Below are positions 8,522 to 17,778 of a stretch of 64,000 bases of DNA, in pieces (the first letter of the stretch is position 1; every line of letters starts with the position of its first letter). The DNA lies in NCBI GenBank assembly GCA_015654635.1, contig JAATGP010000072.1, positions 1 through 64,000 on the forward strand. Direction: 5' to 3'. A program made the position numbers and the translations under genes. This DNA is from Alphaproteobacteria bacterium (GTDB taxonomy: Bacteria > Pseudomonadota > Alphaproteobacteria > Micropepsales > Micropepsaceae). Below the pieces are notes generated by a model. The model was not told the origin of the DNA. It worked only from the letters and a program-made list of their open reading frames with translations, and searched no databases.

Positions 8522-10666
8522 CTATATTCCGAGACGCTGGCGAGCCATAGCCCTGTTGAGGCCTCGAAGGGCTTCGGGATGACCGGCGTATGCTCGCGTC
8601 ACCAAGGCGGCTCCCCCCTCCACCGTGAGCACACGGTGCAACGCGGAGGAGAGATTTATGTCGTTCAGGACTTGGCGCGTATCCGCCACCAGCAATTGGC
8701 GTTCGCGCTCCGAAAGCCTGTTCCATAGAGGCGCCCCTGCCATGACGCGCGGTACGATCAAATAGTATTCCCGTGGCGCAATTAGCGTACCCAGACTATA
8801 GGCGGCGTAGGCCTGAGCAGGGTTTGTTGAACGGGTCAGGCCGGAAAAAATAAGCCACCCCCGTGCAGAAGCTGGCGAGCGCTCTAGACCCGTCTCAAGG
8901 ACCGGGTACACGTCGCTGCTCCGTGCCTCCACGAGCGCCATTGCTTCAGCTCTCAAGATTTGCGCTTCGCCATCCGCGTGCGAAGTGTGGGAGAGCAGCT
9001 CAGACGCATTTGTATAGAACTTCAGCGCCAGCGGTGTATTTGTCAGCATGCGCGTGGTCACCGGTGCGGCAGCCTCCTGTGCCAAACCGCTGACGAAGCG
9101 TGGCCCCGCCAAGCCGGCCACCACGATGGCAGGCAATAGTGCAACGAATCGCGTGATGGACTTGTTGATAACCGCTTCAGTGCGCGCGTTTACTGCCACC
9201 GCGCGAGTGGAAAATGACTGCGCCACGCCCATACCCAGCAGGGTTGCATAGGTCAACGAAATGGCAGGCATCTGCAGGCTAAAATCGAAAAGGGAATGGA
9301 GCCCAACCAACACCGTGGCGCCTATTGCAACAATGGGATAGAGCCGGTCACGATGGCGGCGTTGCAAAGCTCGCACGCACATAGCGACAAACACAATAAT
9401 CGCCCCTAGCCAGAGAAGACTGGCCGGCAGCCCCCACCCCGCGGCGAGTTCCAGATAGTCATTGTGTGCCTTGTCCATGAAGAGCGGCAGCATAGTGTCG
9501 CTATACATCGGATAGGCGCGTTCGTAGGTACCCAACCCAAGTCCCAGAATCGGCGCGTCATGAATCATGCGCAGCGCGGCGTGCCATAGCATGAGACGCG
9601 TGTCGTCTCTTACACCGGCCGCCCCGATATCGTTCAACCGCCTGGCCAAGACGTCACCATTCATAACAAAGAGGATCGCAACGGCGGCGAAAAGCCCGAG
9701 GCCCACGGTCGAAATCCAACGCGGCTTCGTTTGCCGTAAGGCAAATCCTCCGCCGATCATCAACAGAACAAGCAATGCGCCCGCTGTGGAAAATGTGCCG
9801 GCGCGTGAACCTGTTGCAATGACGGCCGAAATCGCGACCACAGAAAAGAGGAGATAAGGGATGCCCCGGCCAAATAGGTATTGCACAACAGACAACAGCA
9901 AGCGCCGTCCACCGTGGCGGATAGTTATCGAGGACCAACCCGCTTCGACCAGCAAAGCGCTGGCACAGAGTGTCGCCAGTCCGGCATAGGTGGCAAAACT
10001 ATTGTGGTTGACGAATGGTCCCGCAATATCGCGGCCCGCCCCGCTCCCGCCATAGACGATATTCAGCTGCGAAATTCCAAACGAAGCCAGTACGAATGCG
10101 TAAAACGCATAGCAAACACCGATGACAACCAAGCTGATGAGCAAAGTGCGTGCCTTATCCGGCCGGACGGCATGGGCGAATGCGAGCCATAGGGCCATCG
10201 CATAAGTCAGCAGTTTCATACTTTCGGTGGTCGTGCGCCACGGAGAAATGGAAATGGTCGCCGGTACGGCGTGCCCGAGGGTATCAGCCGCGAGTTGCCA
10301 TAGGGGATGGGCCCAGCCTTGCGGAACAAAGGACGCCACTTGCAAAGCGCTCCAGCCGAGCGCCAGCACAGCAAGAAGAACGGGTATCCAAGTTCGGGAT
10401 ACAAGATCCGCTATCTTATGCGGCCTCGCCCAGACGGAGGCCAGCCACACCAGCCAGCACAAAACGATAAGCAGACAAATCAGCGACCACGACCAGCCGC
10501 GATTGCTGCCAAACGGAAACGGTGCCCACGCCAAAATGGCTATGAACATGCCAAAGGAAACACGCTCGAGCGTTTGCCCGCTGAGCGATAGTATCGGACC
10601 GGCCCGTCCAGGACGGCCGTCAGTCGTTGTAGTACTTGTTGTAACTGTAGTAGTTTTGATAGCCAT
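8522..10666 (-). CDS. O-antigen ligase/polymerase-like membrane protein (Wzy_C)
   Basis: A 714-residue protein with about 12 membrane segments in the first 460 residues and a soluble C-terminal region. The Wzy_C domain is marked by MLWHAALRMIHDAPILGLGL and a periplasmic loop with DKAHNDYLELAAGWGLPASL, as in O-antigen ligases and exopolysaccharide polymerases. It probably polymerises the repeat units flipped by the Wzx protein. The predicted start overlaps the wzc-like gene by 47 bp in another frame, so the N-terminal TTTVTTSTTTT stretch is read from the tyrosine-tail codons of that gene. No clear Shine-Dalgarno precedes 10666, so a downstream start (for example ATG at 10549) is possible. Confidence 0.8.
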   Translation of the reverse strand: MAIKTTTVTTSTTTTDGRPGRAGPILSLSGQTLERVSFGMFIAILAWAPFPFGSNRGWSWSLICLLIVLCWLVWLASVWARPHKIADLVSRTWIPVLLAVLALGWSALQVASFVPQGWAHPLWQLAADTLGHAVPATISISPWRTTTESMKLLTYAMALWLAFAHAVRPDKARTLLISLVVIGVCYAFYAFVLASFGISQLNIVYGGSGAGRDIAGPFVNHNSFATYAGLATLCASALLVEAGWSSITIRHGGRRLLLSVVQYLFGRGIPYLLFSVVAISAVIATGSRAGTFSTAGALLVLLMIGGGFALRQTKPRWISTVGLGLFAAVAILFVMNGDVLARRLNDIGAAGVRDDTRLMLWHAALRMIHDAPILGLGLGTYERAYPMYSDTMLPLFMDKAHNDYLELAAGWGLPASLLWLGAIIVFVAMCVRALQRRHRDRLYPIVAIGATVLVGLHSLFDFSLQMPAISLTYATLLGMGVAQSFSTRAVAVNARTEAVINKSITRFVALLPAIVVAGLAGPRFVSGLAQEAAAPVTTRMLTNTPLALKFYTNASELLSHTSHADGEAQILRAEAMALVEARSSDVYPVLETGLERSPASARGWLIFSGLTRSTNPAQAYAAYSLGTLIAPREYYLIVPRVMAGAPLWNRLSERERQLLVADTRQVLNDINLSSALHRVLTVEGGAALVTRAYAGHPEALRGLNRAMARQRLGI

Positions 10667-12845
10667 AGCTGTAATAACGGTATCGATCCGCGTCTGCCCG
10701 GGTGATGACTGCGCCTGCGACCTTGGCCTTCACATCCGCAAGCGCACGGGCCGCGTTCGCGACAGCATTGCGCGGTGTGCGCTCCCAGCGGATGACGAAC
10801 ACAACGGCGTCAACAAGCTGTGCGAGAATTCGAGTGTCATTGACGGGAAGAAGTGGCGCGGAATCGATGATGACGGCGTCAAAGGATGTTCTCAGCCCGG
10901 CAATGAGGTTCTCCATGGCGCGGGAGGCCATAAGGTCTGGCGGATTGCCGGCGACCTTGGCGCTCGGAAGCAACAAAACATTCGACCGCGGATCCTTCAC
11001 AAGACATTGCTCGAGCGTCGCCTCTCCCGACAACAGCTCGACCAAGCCCGCCCCTGCTTTCGGCAATTGAACGGATTTAAGAATACTAGGCCGGCGCATA
11101 TCCCCATCGATAAGGACAACTCTTTTCTGCGACTGCGCGATGATCCTGGCCAAGCTAAGGGCGACCGTTGTCTTGCCTTCATCGGGCACTGACGACGTAA
11201 CCAGAATGACTTTCGGCTTTTGGTCAACATTCGACAGCATGAGTCCCATCAGCATGCCGCGAACCGCTTCCGAATAGGATGAGATAGGCTTGTCGATAAT
11301 TCTATCGGCCGCCTGCCCCCCCTCTTTCATAACGCCCTGCAACTCGGGCAAGGTCGAAAGCACAGGAACACCGAGCAGCCCCTCAACATTTGCCACCGTG
11401 CGAAAACCCGCGTCCAGACGTTCTGCGATATAGGCAAGGGCAAGCCCGAGCAAAAGCCCACCGACAAGGGCGAGTTCGATGGAGCGTATTTTATCCGGCG
11501 CGGCTGGCCATGTCGGAATAACCGCTTTGGAAATGATCCGCGCGTCAGGCGTTTGGATTCCCTCTTGGCCTTGGGTCTCCTTGAATTTTCCCAGAAAGGC
11601 CTCGTAGAGTTGATGAACGGAGGCGGATCGCGCCTGCAATTCGGTCAGCTTAATTTTGGCCTTGTTTTGAACCGTGGTCTGCGACTCCAGCCCTCCGAGG
11701 CTTGAGGAAAGTGAATTCACGTGCGCCTGGGCCACCGCGACATCGTTGGCGACCGTCTCAACGACACGCTTGACCTCTTCGTCGATCTTCGAATCGACAT
11801 TGCGCAACTGAGATTCAATGTCCACCATTTTGGGATGCCTGGGGCCGAAGGTCATCGCCAATTGCGCTTTTTGCCGAAGTAGATCGGCCTGCTGCGCCCG
11901 CAGAGGACCAATCATGCCGGATGAAAAGACCTGGGCGACGTCCTCCGCCTGGCCGTTGGCGGCCAAAGCTTTTACCCGCGCGTACTTGGCTTGTGCCTCT
12001 GCCAGCTGCGATTTGGCAAGGATGAGTTGGCCATTCAATTCGCCGAGTTGCTGGTCAATGACAGATCCGCCACCGACAGTCTCCGTAATGTTGTTGTCGG
12101 CCTTGTATTGCTGCACAGCGGCATCGGCCGCCTGCATTTGAGATTGAAGTTGCTCCAGACGGTCGGCGAGCCATTGCGACGTTTTCTGCGTCGCTTCAAA
12201 CTTCGCATTCAACTGATCGTCGACATAAGCGTCAGCGATCGCGTTGGCCATGGCCGCTGACTTATCGGCATTATCCGACCGATAGGTGATCTTCATTGCC
12301 GAAGATCGACCGAGCGCGGTTACGGTTTCGGCGTCGAGCAACCCGTCTATGATGCTGTTGCGGCGCTCCTGATCAACTTCATCTTTGGTTTTCGCGCTCA
12401 CGGGGCCGCCAAACCAGCGCAGCGGATTGATGAAATAAACCGCGGCGGAAAGGACCCCCATGGCCCCCGGCTCCGGAGCCGGCTGCTGGTCGAGGTGCAT
12501 CTTGTCGATGACGCGGGACATCAGCGCTCTCGAACGCAAAATATAGATCTGATTCTCGATGGAGGTCGCGTCTGTCGGCAGGCCCGCCATAACGGCGTCC
12601 ACATCCATCACTTTGTTCTGTCTCTGGTCGAGCATCACGATCGCATTGGCGTCGTACATTGGCGTCATGCGAAAGACGATGAAGGTTGTGAGTGCAACAA
12701 CTGCGACCGCCGCACCAATAATGATGCGTTTGCGCACAAGCAGCATCTGCAAAAAGCTGGTCAAGTCGAAGCCGCTCGTCTCGACCACTTCCGCGTCAGG
12801 ATCAAACGAGACCCCGGGACTCAAGATGTTCTTTTGAACAGTCAT
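10620..12845 (-). CDS. Wzc-type polysaccharide co-polymerase with tyrosine autokinase
   Basis: A 741-residue inner-membrane protein. A Wzz domain and first membrane helix lie at about 25-110 (helix 41-60), a coiled-coil periplasmic region at about 205-430, and a second helix at about 455-475. The cytoplasmic BY-kinase domain follows, with Walker A VTSSVPDEGKTT (about 549-560), Walker A' VVLIDGDMRRP and Walker B FDAVIIDSAPLLPV. The C-terminus is a tyrosine cluster (YRYYSYGYQNYYSYNKYY), the usual autophosphorylation tail. It would control chain length and export together with the Wza-like protein. Start 12845 (MTVQKNIL) is preferred to a GTG at 12866; neither has a strong ribosome site. The membrane and kinase parts are fused, as in proteobacteria. 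Confidence 0.93.
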   Translation of the reverse strand: MTVQKNILSPGVSFDPDAEVVETSGFDLTSFLQMLLVRKRIIIGAAVAVVALTTFIVFRMTPMYDANAIVMLDQRQNKVMDVDAVMAGLPTDATSIENQIYILRSRALMSRVIDKMHLDQQPAPEPGAMGVLSAAVYFINPLRWFGGPVSAKTKDEVDQERRNSIIDGLLDAETVTALGRSSAMKITYRSDNADKSAAMANAIADAYVDDQLNAKFEATQKTSQWLADRLEQLQSQMQAADAAVQQYKADNNITETVGGGSVIDQQLGELNGQLILAKSQLAEAQAKYARVKALAANGQAEDVAQVFSSGMIGPLRAQQADLLRQKAQLAMTFGPRHPKMVDIESQLRNVDSKIDEEVKRVVETVANDVAVAQAHVNSLSSSLGGLESQTTVQNKAKIKLTELQARSASVHQLYEAFLGKFKETQGQEGIQTPDARIISKAVIPTWPAAPDKIRSIELALVGGLLLGLALAYIAERLDAGFRTVANVEGLLGVPVLSTLPELQGVMKEGGQAADRIIDKPISSYSEAVRGMLMGLMLSNVDQKPKVILVTSSVPDEGKTTVALSLARIIAQSQKRVVLIDGDMRRPSILKSVQLPKAGAGLVELLSGEATLEQCLVKDPRSNVLLLPSAKVAGNPPDLMASRAMENLIAGLRTSFDAVIIDSAPLLPVNDTRILAQLVDAVVFVIRWERTPRNAVANAARALADVKAKVAGAVITRADADRYRYYSYGYQNYYSYNKYYND

Positions 12846-12947
12846 GCTGCCGGACCTATAGACCACAGTTGTTGACAGCGACGACCCTTGGGCTGCGACG
12901 CAACCGCTCGACGCACCCCGTTATCAGAATCACCCTCCCTTGCCCGG

Positions 12948-14156
12948 TCAAATGTGAAGATTGAAACCACCATAAATCAAATTGTCTTTGTAATTCTGAC
13001 CTCCCAAGGACGAGCTTCGTTCCTGATGCGTATACTCAACCTTAAGGTCTACGTATCTGTTCACGAAGTAGCTCGCACCAATACCACCTTCGGAATATTT
13101 GTCGTGCCGCGGCGAGCCATGGAAATCGGAGTCGGTGTAGCTGCCATGAGCAAGAATCGTGACGGTCGAAAGAATGGCGTAATCAACACCCAAGCGCACC
13201 ATTTGGTCATCGGATGCAGAAGCCAGAGCAACCGTGGTAGCGGCGGGCGTGCGCGAGGCGGTGAGATGCACCGTCCAGAACGGTGTCGGATTCCAATCGA
13301 CATTGGCGCCGAAATTGAAGCCCTTCACGTCTGGAAGTCCTAGCTTATAGCTTTCGTTCAGGTAACCGACAAAGAGCTGACCTTTGACGAGATCGGTCAC
13401 CAGCATGTCCAGACCGGAGTTAACACTGTAACCGTGATTGGTGCGGTTTAGGCCCGTGCGGTCGATTTTCAGATCGTATTGAACCTCACGGTAATTGGCT
13501 TGAACAAACCAAGCATACCCCGGCGAAAATTCGTAGCCGCCCTTCACATAACCGGTGTATTCGTCACGGTTACGATCCGTGTTGTTGAGATCCGCAGCTC
13601 CGATGAGCTGGGTCGGATCGTAATCGTAACGAGCGTAATCGCCGCCCACAGTAAAGCTGAAGTGATAGGGATGATATTGCAGAGCGGCATGGGCCAGCCC
13701 CATGGAATACTCGGTAGGAGATTTCGCGTAACCAGGTTGGTCCGGTGACGTCCGCGCTTCGTGCAGCACGTTGTAGCTGCCGCTGGTTGATAGATCCAAG
13801 CCCTTGGCGATATCAAGACGGCCACTGCCGCCAAGATTCCAGTCATTGACGTTTTCGCTCGACCTGGAGGCGTATTGATCGGCAGTAAGATTACCGAACA
13901 GCTGCAGATCATGGCGCAGCCAATCCGACTGGAGCGTAAAGCCCGGCGCTTCGGTAAAGAAGGTATCACTCACCGTGCCGCCGTCGGTGCGGTAAACATT
14001 GTCGTCGTAGCTCGCGGTCAACTTCAGCGTGGGATAAAGCCGAAAGCCGCCAAGCGGAACACCATTCGCTTCAACTTGCCCTATTGCAGGACTGCCTGCC
14101 GCAGCAACGCAGCCGCCCATAATCGCCATGACGGCCAAACGTCTATTGCCTAGCAT
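12948..14156 (-). CDS. Outer-membrane beta-barrel protein of the polysaccharide locus
   Basis: A 402-residue protein with a signal peptide (MLGNRRLAVMAIMGG to AIGQ, about 26 residues). The mature part alternates aromatic and polar residues through repeated amphipathic strands (for example LKLTASYDDNVYRT, FGNLTADQYASR, AWFVQANYREVQYDL) and ends in an aromatic/hydrophobic strand YGGFNLHI. This is the pattern of BBP2-type outer-membrane barrels found in exopolysaccharide clusters. It may be an export pore or an accessory. The start is set at 14156, where GGTGGA lies just upstream; the longer frame to 14195 has no signal peptide at its start. Confidence 0.75.
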   Translation of the reverse strand: MLGNRRLAVMAIMGGCVAAAGSPAIGQVEANGVPLGGFRLYPTLKLTASYDDNVYRTDGGTVSDTFFTEAPGFTLQSDWLRHDLQLFGNLTADQYASRSSENVNDWNLGGSGRLDIAKGLDLSTSGSYNVLHEARTSPDQPGYAKSPTEYSMGLAHAALQYHPYHFSFTVGGDYARYDYDPTQLIGAADLNNTDRNRDEYTGYVKGGYEFSPGYAWFVQANYREVQYDLKIDRTGLNRTNHGYSVNSGLDMLVTDLVKGQLFVGYLNESYKLGLPDVKGFNFGANVDWNPTPFWTVHLTASRTPAATTVALASASDDQMVRLGVDYAILSTVTILAHGSYTDSDFHGSPRHDKYSEGGIGASYFVNRYVDLKVEYTHQERSSSLGGQNYKDNLIYGGFNLHI

Positions 14157-14198
14157 ATTCCACCCACCCCCGAATTGCTTTCGTCTCGCAGACACCGC

Positions 14199-14957
14199 TC
14201 AGGTGCACGAAGGGTTCGTGCATGTCGGCGTATTCGTATTGGTCTGATTGTTAACCGTCTGGCTCGTGGTGCCGCCGGTCTCTCCAGTAGCATTCGGGTT
14301 CTGTGTCCCGACATTGGCCAACTGTTGCGAACCGCCGTTTTGAACCACGGCAGCCGAGAACGAAGATCCCATACCAGCCGTCCCCTCGTTGGAAATCACT
14401 GTCGCGATCTGGGTGGCGGAACCGGTGTTGGTCGCGGACAACTGCGCCGCGGCTGCACCCAAGCCAGAACCGACATCGGCCGACGCATATTGTGCTTGCG
14501 TTGCCGTAACGATCACTGCTTCGGCCGTTTGGGTTGGCGAAGCGCCCGCTGCCGTCGCCCCCAGGGTAACGCTTGCGACGGCCACCGACACGCCCGCCGC
14601 CGCAGCCGCGGCAGGTAGAACAGCGACAACCACTTGCGCGACCGGGACGCCAGCCGCGACCGCAGCGCTGGTTAGGGTGGCGATTGCGGAAGTCCCATAG
14701 ATCTGGATTGCGCCGGTCGTCGCCTGCGCCAGGGCGCTCGCAACGGCTTGCTGCCGCGCTGTCCCCGTTAGACTCGGGTCGATATTCGCGAGAGCGGTTT
14801 GAATCAAGCCCTGAACAGCGCTGACCTGATCGGCCGTAAGCGTATCGGCATAGGCGGCCAAACTGTGGCCGCCAGTGGTCCAACCGGTTGCAACGACCAA
14901 GAAAAGCGCGCTGGCCCCGGCCCGTAGGATGGCGTTATATTTGGTGTTTTTGCGCAT
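14199..14957 (-). CDS. Secreted alanine-rich low-complexity protein, unknown function
   Basis: A 252-residue protein starting MRKNTKYNA with GAGGGGAAC just upstream, which decides the start. A hydrophobic signal-like segment (ALFLVVATGWTTGG) is followed by DTLTADQVSAVQGLIQTALA and long runs of Ala, Val, Thr and Gly that look like weakly repeated amphipathic segments. The tail is rich in Asn, Thr, Gln and Gly and contains two cysteines (PTCTNPSCT). I recognise no family. Its position between the beta-barrel and the Wza-like gene suggests a periplasmic or surface role in polysaccharide export or retention; that is inference. Confidence 0.65.
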   Translation of the reverse strand: MRKNTKYNAILRAGASALFLVVATGWTTGGHSLAAYADTLTADQVSAVQGLIQTALANIDPSLTGTARQQAVASALAQATTGAIQIYGTSAIATLTSAAVAAGVPVAQVVVAVLPAAAAAAGVSVAVASVTLGATAAGASPTQTAEAVIVTATQAQYASADVGSGLGAAAAQLSATNTGSATQIATVISNEGTAGMGSSFSAAVVQNGGSQQLANVGTQNPNATGETGGTTSQTVNNQTNTNTPTCTNPSCT

Positions 14958-15200
14958 GTTCCCCTCACCAAGAATGTCACTTGCCACGCTAGCAACGACA
15001 TTCCCTCTATGGTGGCATTGTAACAGTGTAATTTCGTAGACACAACGAATGAAATCACAATCTTCGGTGACACGCGCAGTCGGTGACATCTGTATTAAGA
15101 TAGGCGGCCAATACCAGATTGGGCCATCAAGCGGCACAAATTGGCATTTATATTAGGCCGTATAGCCAATTATCGTCCTGGGCTGAGGACGCTCCCGCTA

Positions 15201-15767
15201 TCAAAAATAACGTTCGGAGATGCGAACGATGTCGCCTGGCAGTACCTTTGTTGTTTCATCCGCAGGGACTTGCGCTTCTTTTGAAGACCCGTTGCGGCGG
15301 AGATAGGCTTCGCTTTCGTCGGCGCGGCTCGTGTATCCGCCAGCCAAGGCTACAGCCGTGAGAATACTCATACCATTCACATACGGGTACTCACCCGGCT
15401 TTGCGACCTGCCCCATGATGTAGAAAGGGCGATAATTGACCACATCTACACTTACATTTGGATTCACGAAGTAGCCGTCCGAGAGCTTGGTCGCCAACGC
15501 TTTCTGAAACTCGGCGACGGTGAGGCCGGCAGCAGGCACTTCACCGACCAGTGGCAACTGCACATTGCCGGTCGCATCAACATTGTATTCGCCATTGAGT
15601 TCTGTCTGACCGTAGACGCTGATGTGCAGCTTATCCCCGGTGCCGAGTTTATAGGCTGCCTGTAAAGCATCGGACGGTGCGCTTGCCGACTGGGCCGAAA
15701 CGGTCAGTAATCCCATGGCCATAAGGGCCATCCCCAAGAGAATAAGACGAACAACACTGCGAAGCAT
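15201..15767 (-). CDS. Wza-type polysaccharide export protein
   Basis: A 188-residue periplasmic/outer-membrane protein with a signal peptide (LILLGMALMAMGLLTVSAQS). The Poly_export domain begins YKLGTGDKLHISVYGQTELNGEYNV-like near residue 40 and includes GNVQLPLVGEV. An SLBB-type domain follows (RPFYIMGQVAKPGEYPYVNG, about 113-132). It is short, with one SLBB domain rather than several, so it may form a partial channel and depend on the nearby beta-barrel. No lipobox cysteine is seen at the cleavage site. It is the first gene of the leftward Wza-barrel-Wzc-Wzy run. Confidence 0.9.
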   Translation of the reverse strand: MLRSVVRLILLGMALMAMGLLTVSAQSASAPSDALQAAYKLGTGDKLHISVYGQTELNGEYNVDATGNVQLPLVGEVPAAGLTVAEFQKALATKLSDGYFVNPNVSVDVVNYRPFYIMGQVAKPGEYPYVNGMSILTAVALAGGYTSRADESEAYLRRNGSSKEAQVPADETTKVLPGDIVRISERYF

Positions 15768-16002
15768 TCAAGCCCCCATCTGCCCAACAGTTCGGCGTTT
15801 CAGAAGTATAGTCGCAATGATGGCAGAAGCGCGCGCCCTAAGGTAGAGCGCAATTCTCCTTCCCCAGAACGGCAAATGCCGCGACCTCCATCGATTGTTA
15901 AAATTCAAACTAATTTTGCTTCAATTACAATGGCTTGGTCTAACGCGACCGCAAACCACCCATGCCTAATTTGCCTGCGCACTCGGATGGGGCGCGCAGC
16001 GC

Positions 16003-16656
16003 ATGGGTCGATATCAGTCAGGATATATCCTCGTATTTCTCGCTCTTCTTCTGGGGGCCTGCCAAAGCGTGCCCCCTGGAAGCGTCGCCATGGTGCCGCC
16101 GCTCAGTCCCTCCATGCCGCAAGGCAGTCCGTCTGCAAACCCGCCCCCCGGCTTCATCAGCTTTTGCCTACGCTTTCAGGACCAGTGCACATCGAGTGAC
16201 AATGAACCTTCCACGCTGCAACTGAGCGCGGACCTGTGGGGGGAGTTGATGGCCGTAAATAAGCGGGTGAATGGGTCTCTCTGGCCAGTTGATGACGAAC
16301 GCCACTATGGCCAACCGGAGTATTGGACGATTCCCACCGATGGCTACGGTGATTGCGACGACTATGCCTTGACCAAACGTCAGCAACTCGCAAAATTGGG
16401 ATTGCCGATGAAGGCCTTACGTGTCGCGGTCGTCCTGACCGGCCGCCACAACAGACACGCCGTCCTGACCGTTGCGACCGATCAGGGCGATTTCGTACTC
16501 GACAACGAAACCAACGACATCTTGCCTTGGAATCAAACGGGCTTTCGCTGGATCGCTCGCCAAGATGCAAAGAACGATTGGGGCTGGATCAGCTTTGAGA
16601 TGCCCCCGGCAAATGTCGCCACCGCCACGGCTGAAACCAGCAAGGGGACGCAATAG
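16003..16656 (+). CDS. Transglutaminase-like cysteine proteinase (BTLCP, LapG-like) lipoprotein
   Basis: A 217-residue protein with a lipoprotein signal (LVFLALLLGACQS, lipobox Cys at about 20). The BTLCP domain carries the catalytic triad: Cys in GDCDDYALTK (about 117), His in NRHAVLTV (about 153) and Asp in FVLDNET (about 168). LapG-type members cleave surface adhesins in the periplasm under control of LapD. No LapD or large adhesin is in this window. It diverges from the Wza-like gene and may belong to surface attachment control. The ribosome site before 16003 is weak, so the start is less certain than the family. Confidence 0.85.
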   Translation: MGRYQSGYILVFLALLLGACQSVPPGSVAMVPPLSPSMPQGSPSANPPPGFISFCLRFQDQCTSSDNEPSTLQLSADLWGELMAVNKRVNGSLWPVDDERHYGQPEYWTIPTDGYGDCDDYALTKRQQLAKLGLPMKALRVAVVLTGRHNRHAVLTVATDQGDFVLDNETNDILPWNQTGFRWIARQDAKNDWGWISFEMPPANVATATAETSKGTQ

Positions 16657-16677
16657 GACCCCTTAGAGGGCCTTGGC

Positions 16678-17502
16678 TCAGGCAGGAGAGCCTTGCGCAG
16701 TGAGGAAGGTCACCCCATCCCCGGCCAATCGAACCGCTGTTAAGCGATGTGTGGCGTAGGCGCCCGTGTCTATTCCGATACGGTTGCGCCTTACCACTGG
16801 CTCCTCGGAGGGGCTGTGGCCATGCACGACCACTTTGCCAAAGGATGCGTCCGACAGCAGAAATTCGTCGCGAATCCAAAGCAAGTCCTCAGAACGCTGC
16901 TGATGAAGCGCAATTCCGGGCCGAACGCCAGCATGGGCGAAATAATATCCCCCCACACTATGGGTGAAGGGCAGCTCCATAAAAAAAGCGAGATGGCGCC
17001 GTGGCAGCTTGGCGGCGAAGTCTTCTTGCGCACGCAAAATCTCAGCAGCACTCGAAAAGCTGGGCGGCTTGACGCCATAGCTCCACAGCGTGTCGGCTGC
17101 CCCATAGGGACGCCAAGCCAGATAAGTGTCCGGGTCTCGCAAAAACTGCAGGAGCGTTTCTTCGTGGTTGCCGCGAAGGCAAACAATCTCCCAGCCCGGC
17201 CAATCCAGATTTAGCAGCAGTTCGACGACCTCCTTTGAAGCCGGACCGCGGTCAACGTAGTCACCCAAAAATATCAGGGTGCTGGGCCGGTCCCCCGCAT
17301 CAGCGCGAATCTTCTCCAGCAGCGCGGCGAGAAGATCCGCCCGGCCATGAATGTCGCCCACGGCATAGACGCGCTGGCCCTCTTCCAGCCGCACCGATGC
17401 CGGGCGCGCCACTAGCAACCTTTTGAAGAGAGCGGGGAAAAATGCCGTGGTGGAGGACACAAAACACCTAGCCAGAGGATTGCGGAAGACAAGCATTACC
17501 AC
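16678..17502 (-). CDS. PPP-family serine/threonine protein phosphatase-like metallophosphoesterase
   Basis: A 274-residue protein containing all PPP metal-site motifs: VGDIHGRADLL (about 49-59), FLGDYVDRGPAS (about 78-89), LRGNHEE (about 113-119), an HAG motif in YYFAHAGVRPG and VVVHGHSPSE. It resembles bacterial PrpA/PrpB-like and diadenosine tetraphosphatase-like enzymes. It converges with the BTLCP gene. Substrate is unknown; reversal of Ser/Thr or Tyr phosphorylation is possible. The first ~40 residues are poorly conserved in appearance, so the start could be further in. Confidence 0.85.
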   Translation of the reverse strand: MVMLVFRNPLARCFVSSTTAFFPALFKRLLVARPASVRLEEGQRVYAVGDIHGRADLLAALLEKIRADAGDRPSTLIFLGDYVDRGPASKEVVELLLNLDWPGWEIVCLRGNHEETLLQFLRDPDTYLAWRPYGAADTLWSYGVKPPSFSSAAEILRAQEDFAAKLPRRHLAFFMELPFTHSVGGYYFAHAGVRPGIALHQQRSEDLLWIRDEFLLSDASFGKVVVHGHSPSEEPVVRRNRIGIDTGAYATHRLTAVRLAGDGVTFLTAQGSPA

Positions 17503-17595
17503 CTGCCCTCTGGACTATTGCATATAACCTTTCATGGTGATGCGATGCTCCGGGGCAGGTTCAACTTGACCCGGCGGCCGAGGCGCCATGGCACT

Positions 17596-17640
17596 TGGTG
17601 GGCGGTGAGAGTTTCGAACTCCCGACCCTCTCGGTGTAAA
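17596..17640 (-). pseudogene. 3' half of split tRNA-Val(UAC)
   Basis: Read on the minus strand, this is the anticodon-loop remainder, variable region, T arm with GTTCGAAAC, the acceptor strand ACCGCCC and an encoded CCA. It has no D arm. Joined to 49737-49785 it makes a 75-nt cloverleaf: acceptor GGGCGGT/ACCGCCC, anticodon stem TCTCG/CGAGA, loop TTTACAC with anticodon TAC. The T stem closes with one G-U pair. Confidence 0.88.
17622..17640 (+). other. attL core
   Basis: The 19-bp sequence CCGACCCTCTCGGTGTAAA recurs in the same orientation at 49737-49755. It covers the anticodon loop, the 3' anticodon stem and the variable loop of tRNA-Val. Flanking bases differ at both ends, so it is the likely crossover segment of the tyrosine integrase encoded 187 bp to the right. 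Confidence 0.85.
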
Positions 17641-17758
17641 GAATCTTTTATCGGTTTCGGGCTGTTGCGGGCTGTTTCACAGTCCGTCCAACCCCTTGCT
17701 TTCCCACTATAAATCGTTTCACGTCGTTCGTCGAGGGTGCGGGAAGCTTCTGCTTTTT

Positions 17759-17778
17759 TGCCCCCCAGCTGCCCCCCA
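17759..17778 (+). repeat. Left 20-bp arm-type repeat
   Basis: TGCCCCCCAGCTGCCCCCCA, itself two TGCCCCCCA units separated by GC-containing bases, lies 118 bp inside attL. An identical copy in the same orientation is at 49615-49634. Such repeats beside tyrosine integrase genes are usually integrase or excisionase arm sites; that role is inferred. Confidence 0.7.

Noticed and set aside
10227-11192. A 321-codon plus-strand frame
   Set aside because: Antisense to the Wzy-like and Wzc-like genes with low-complexity content.
17596-17640. A complete tRNA at the left end
   Set aside because: It lacks the D arm and 5' acceptor strand; it is only the 3' half of the split gene.
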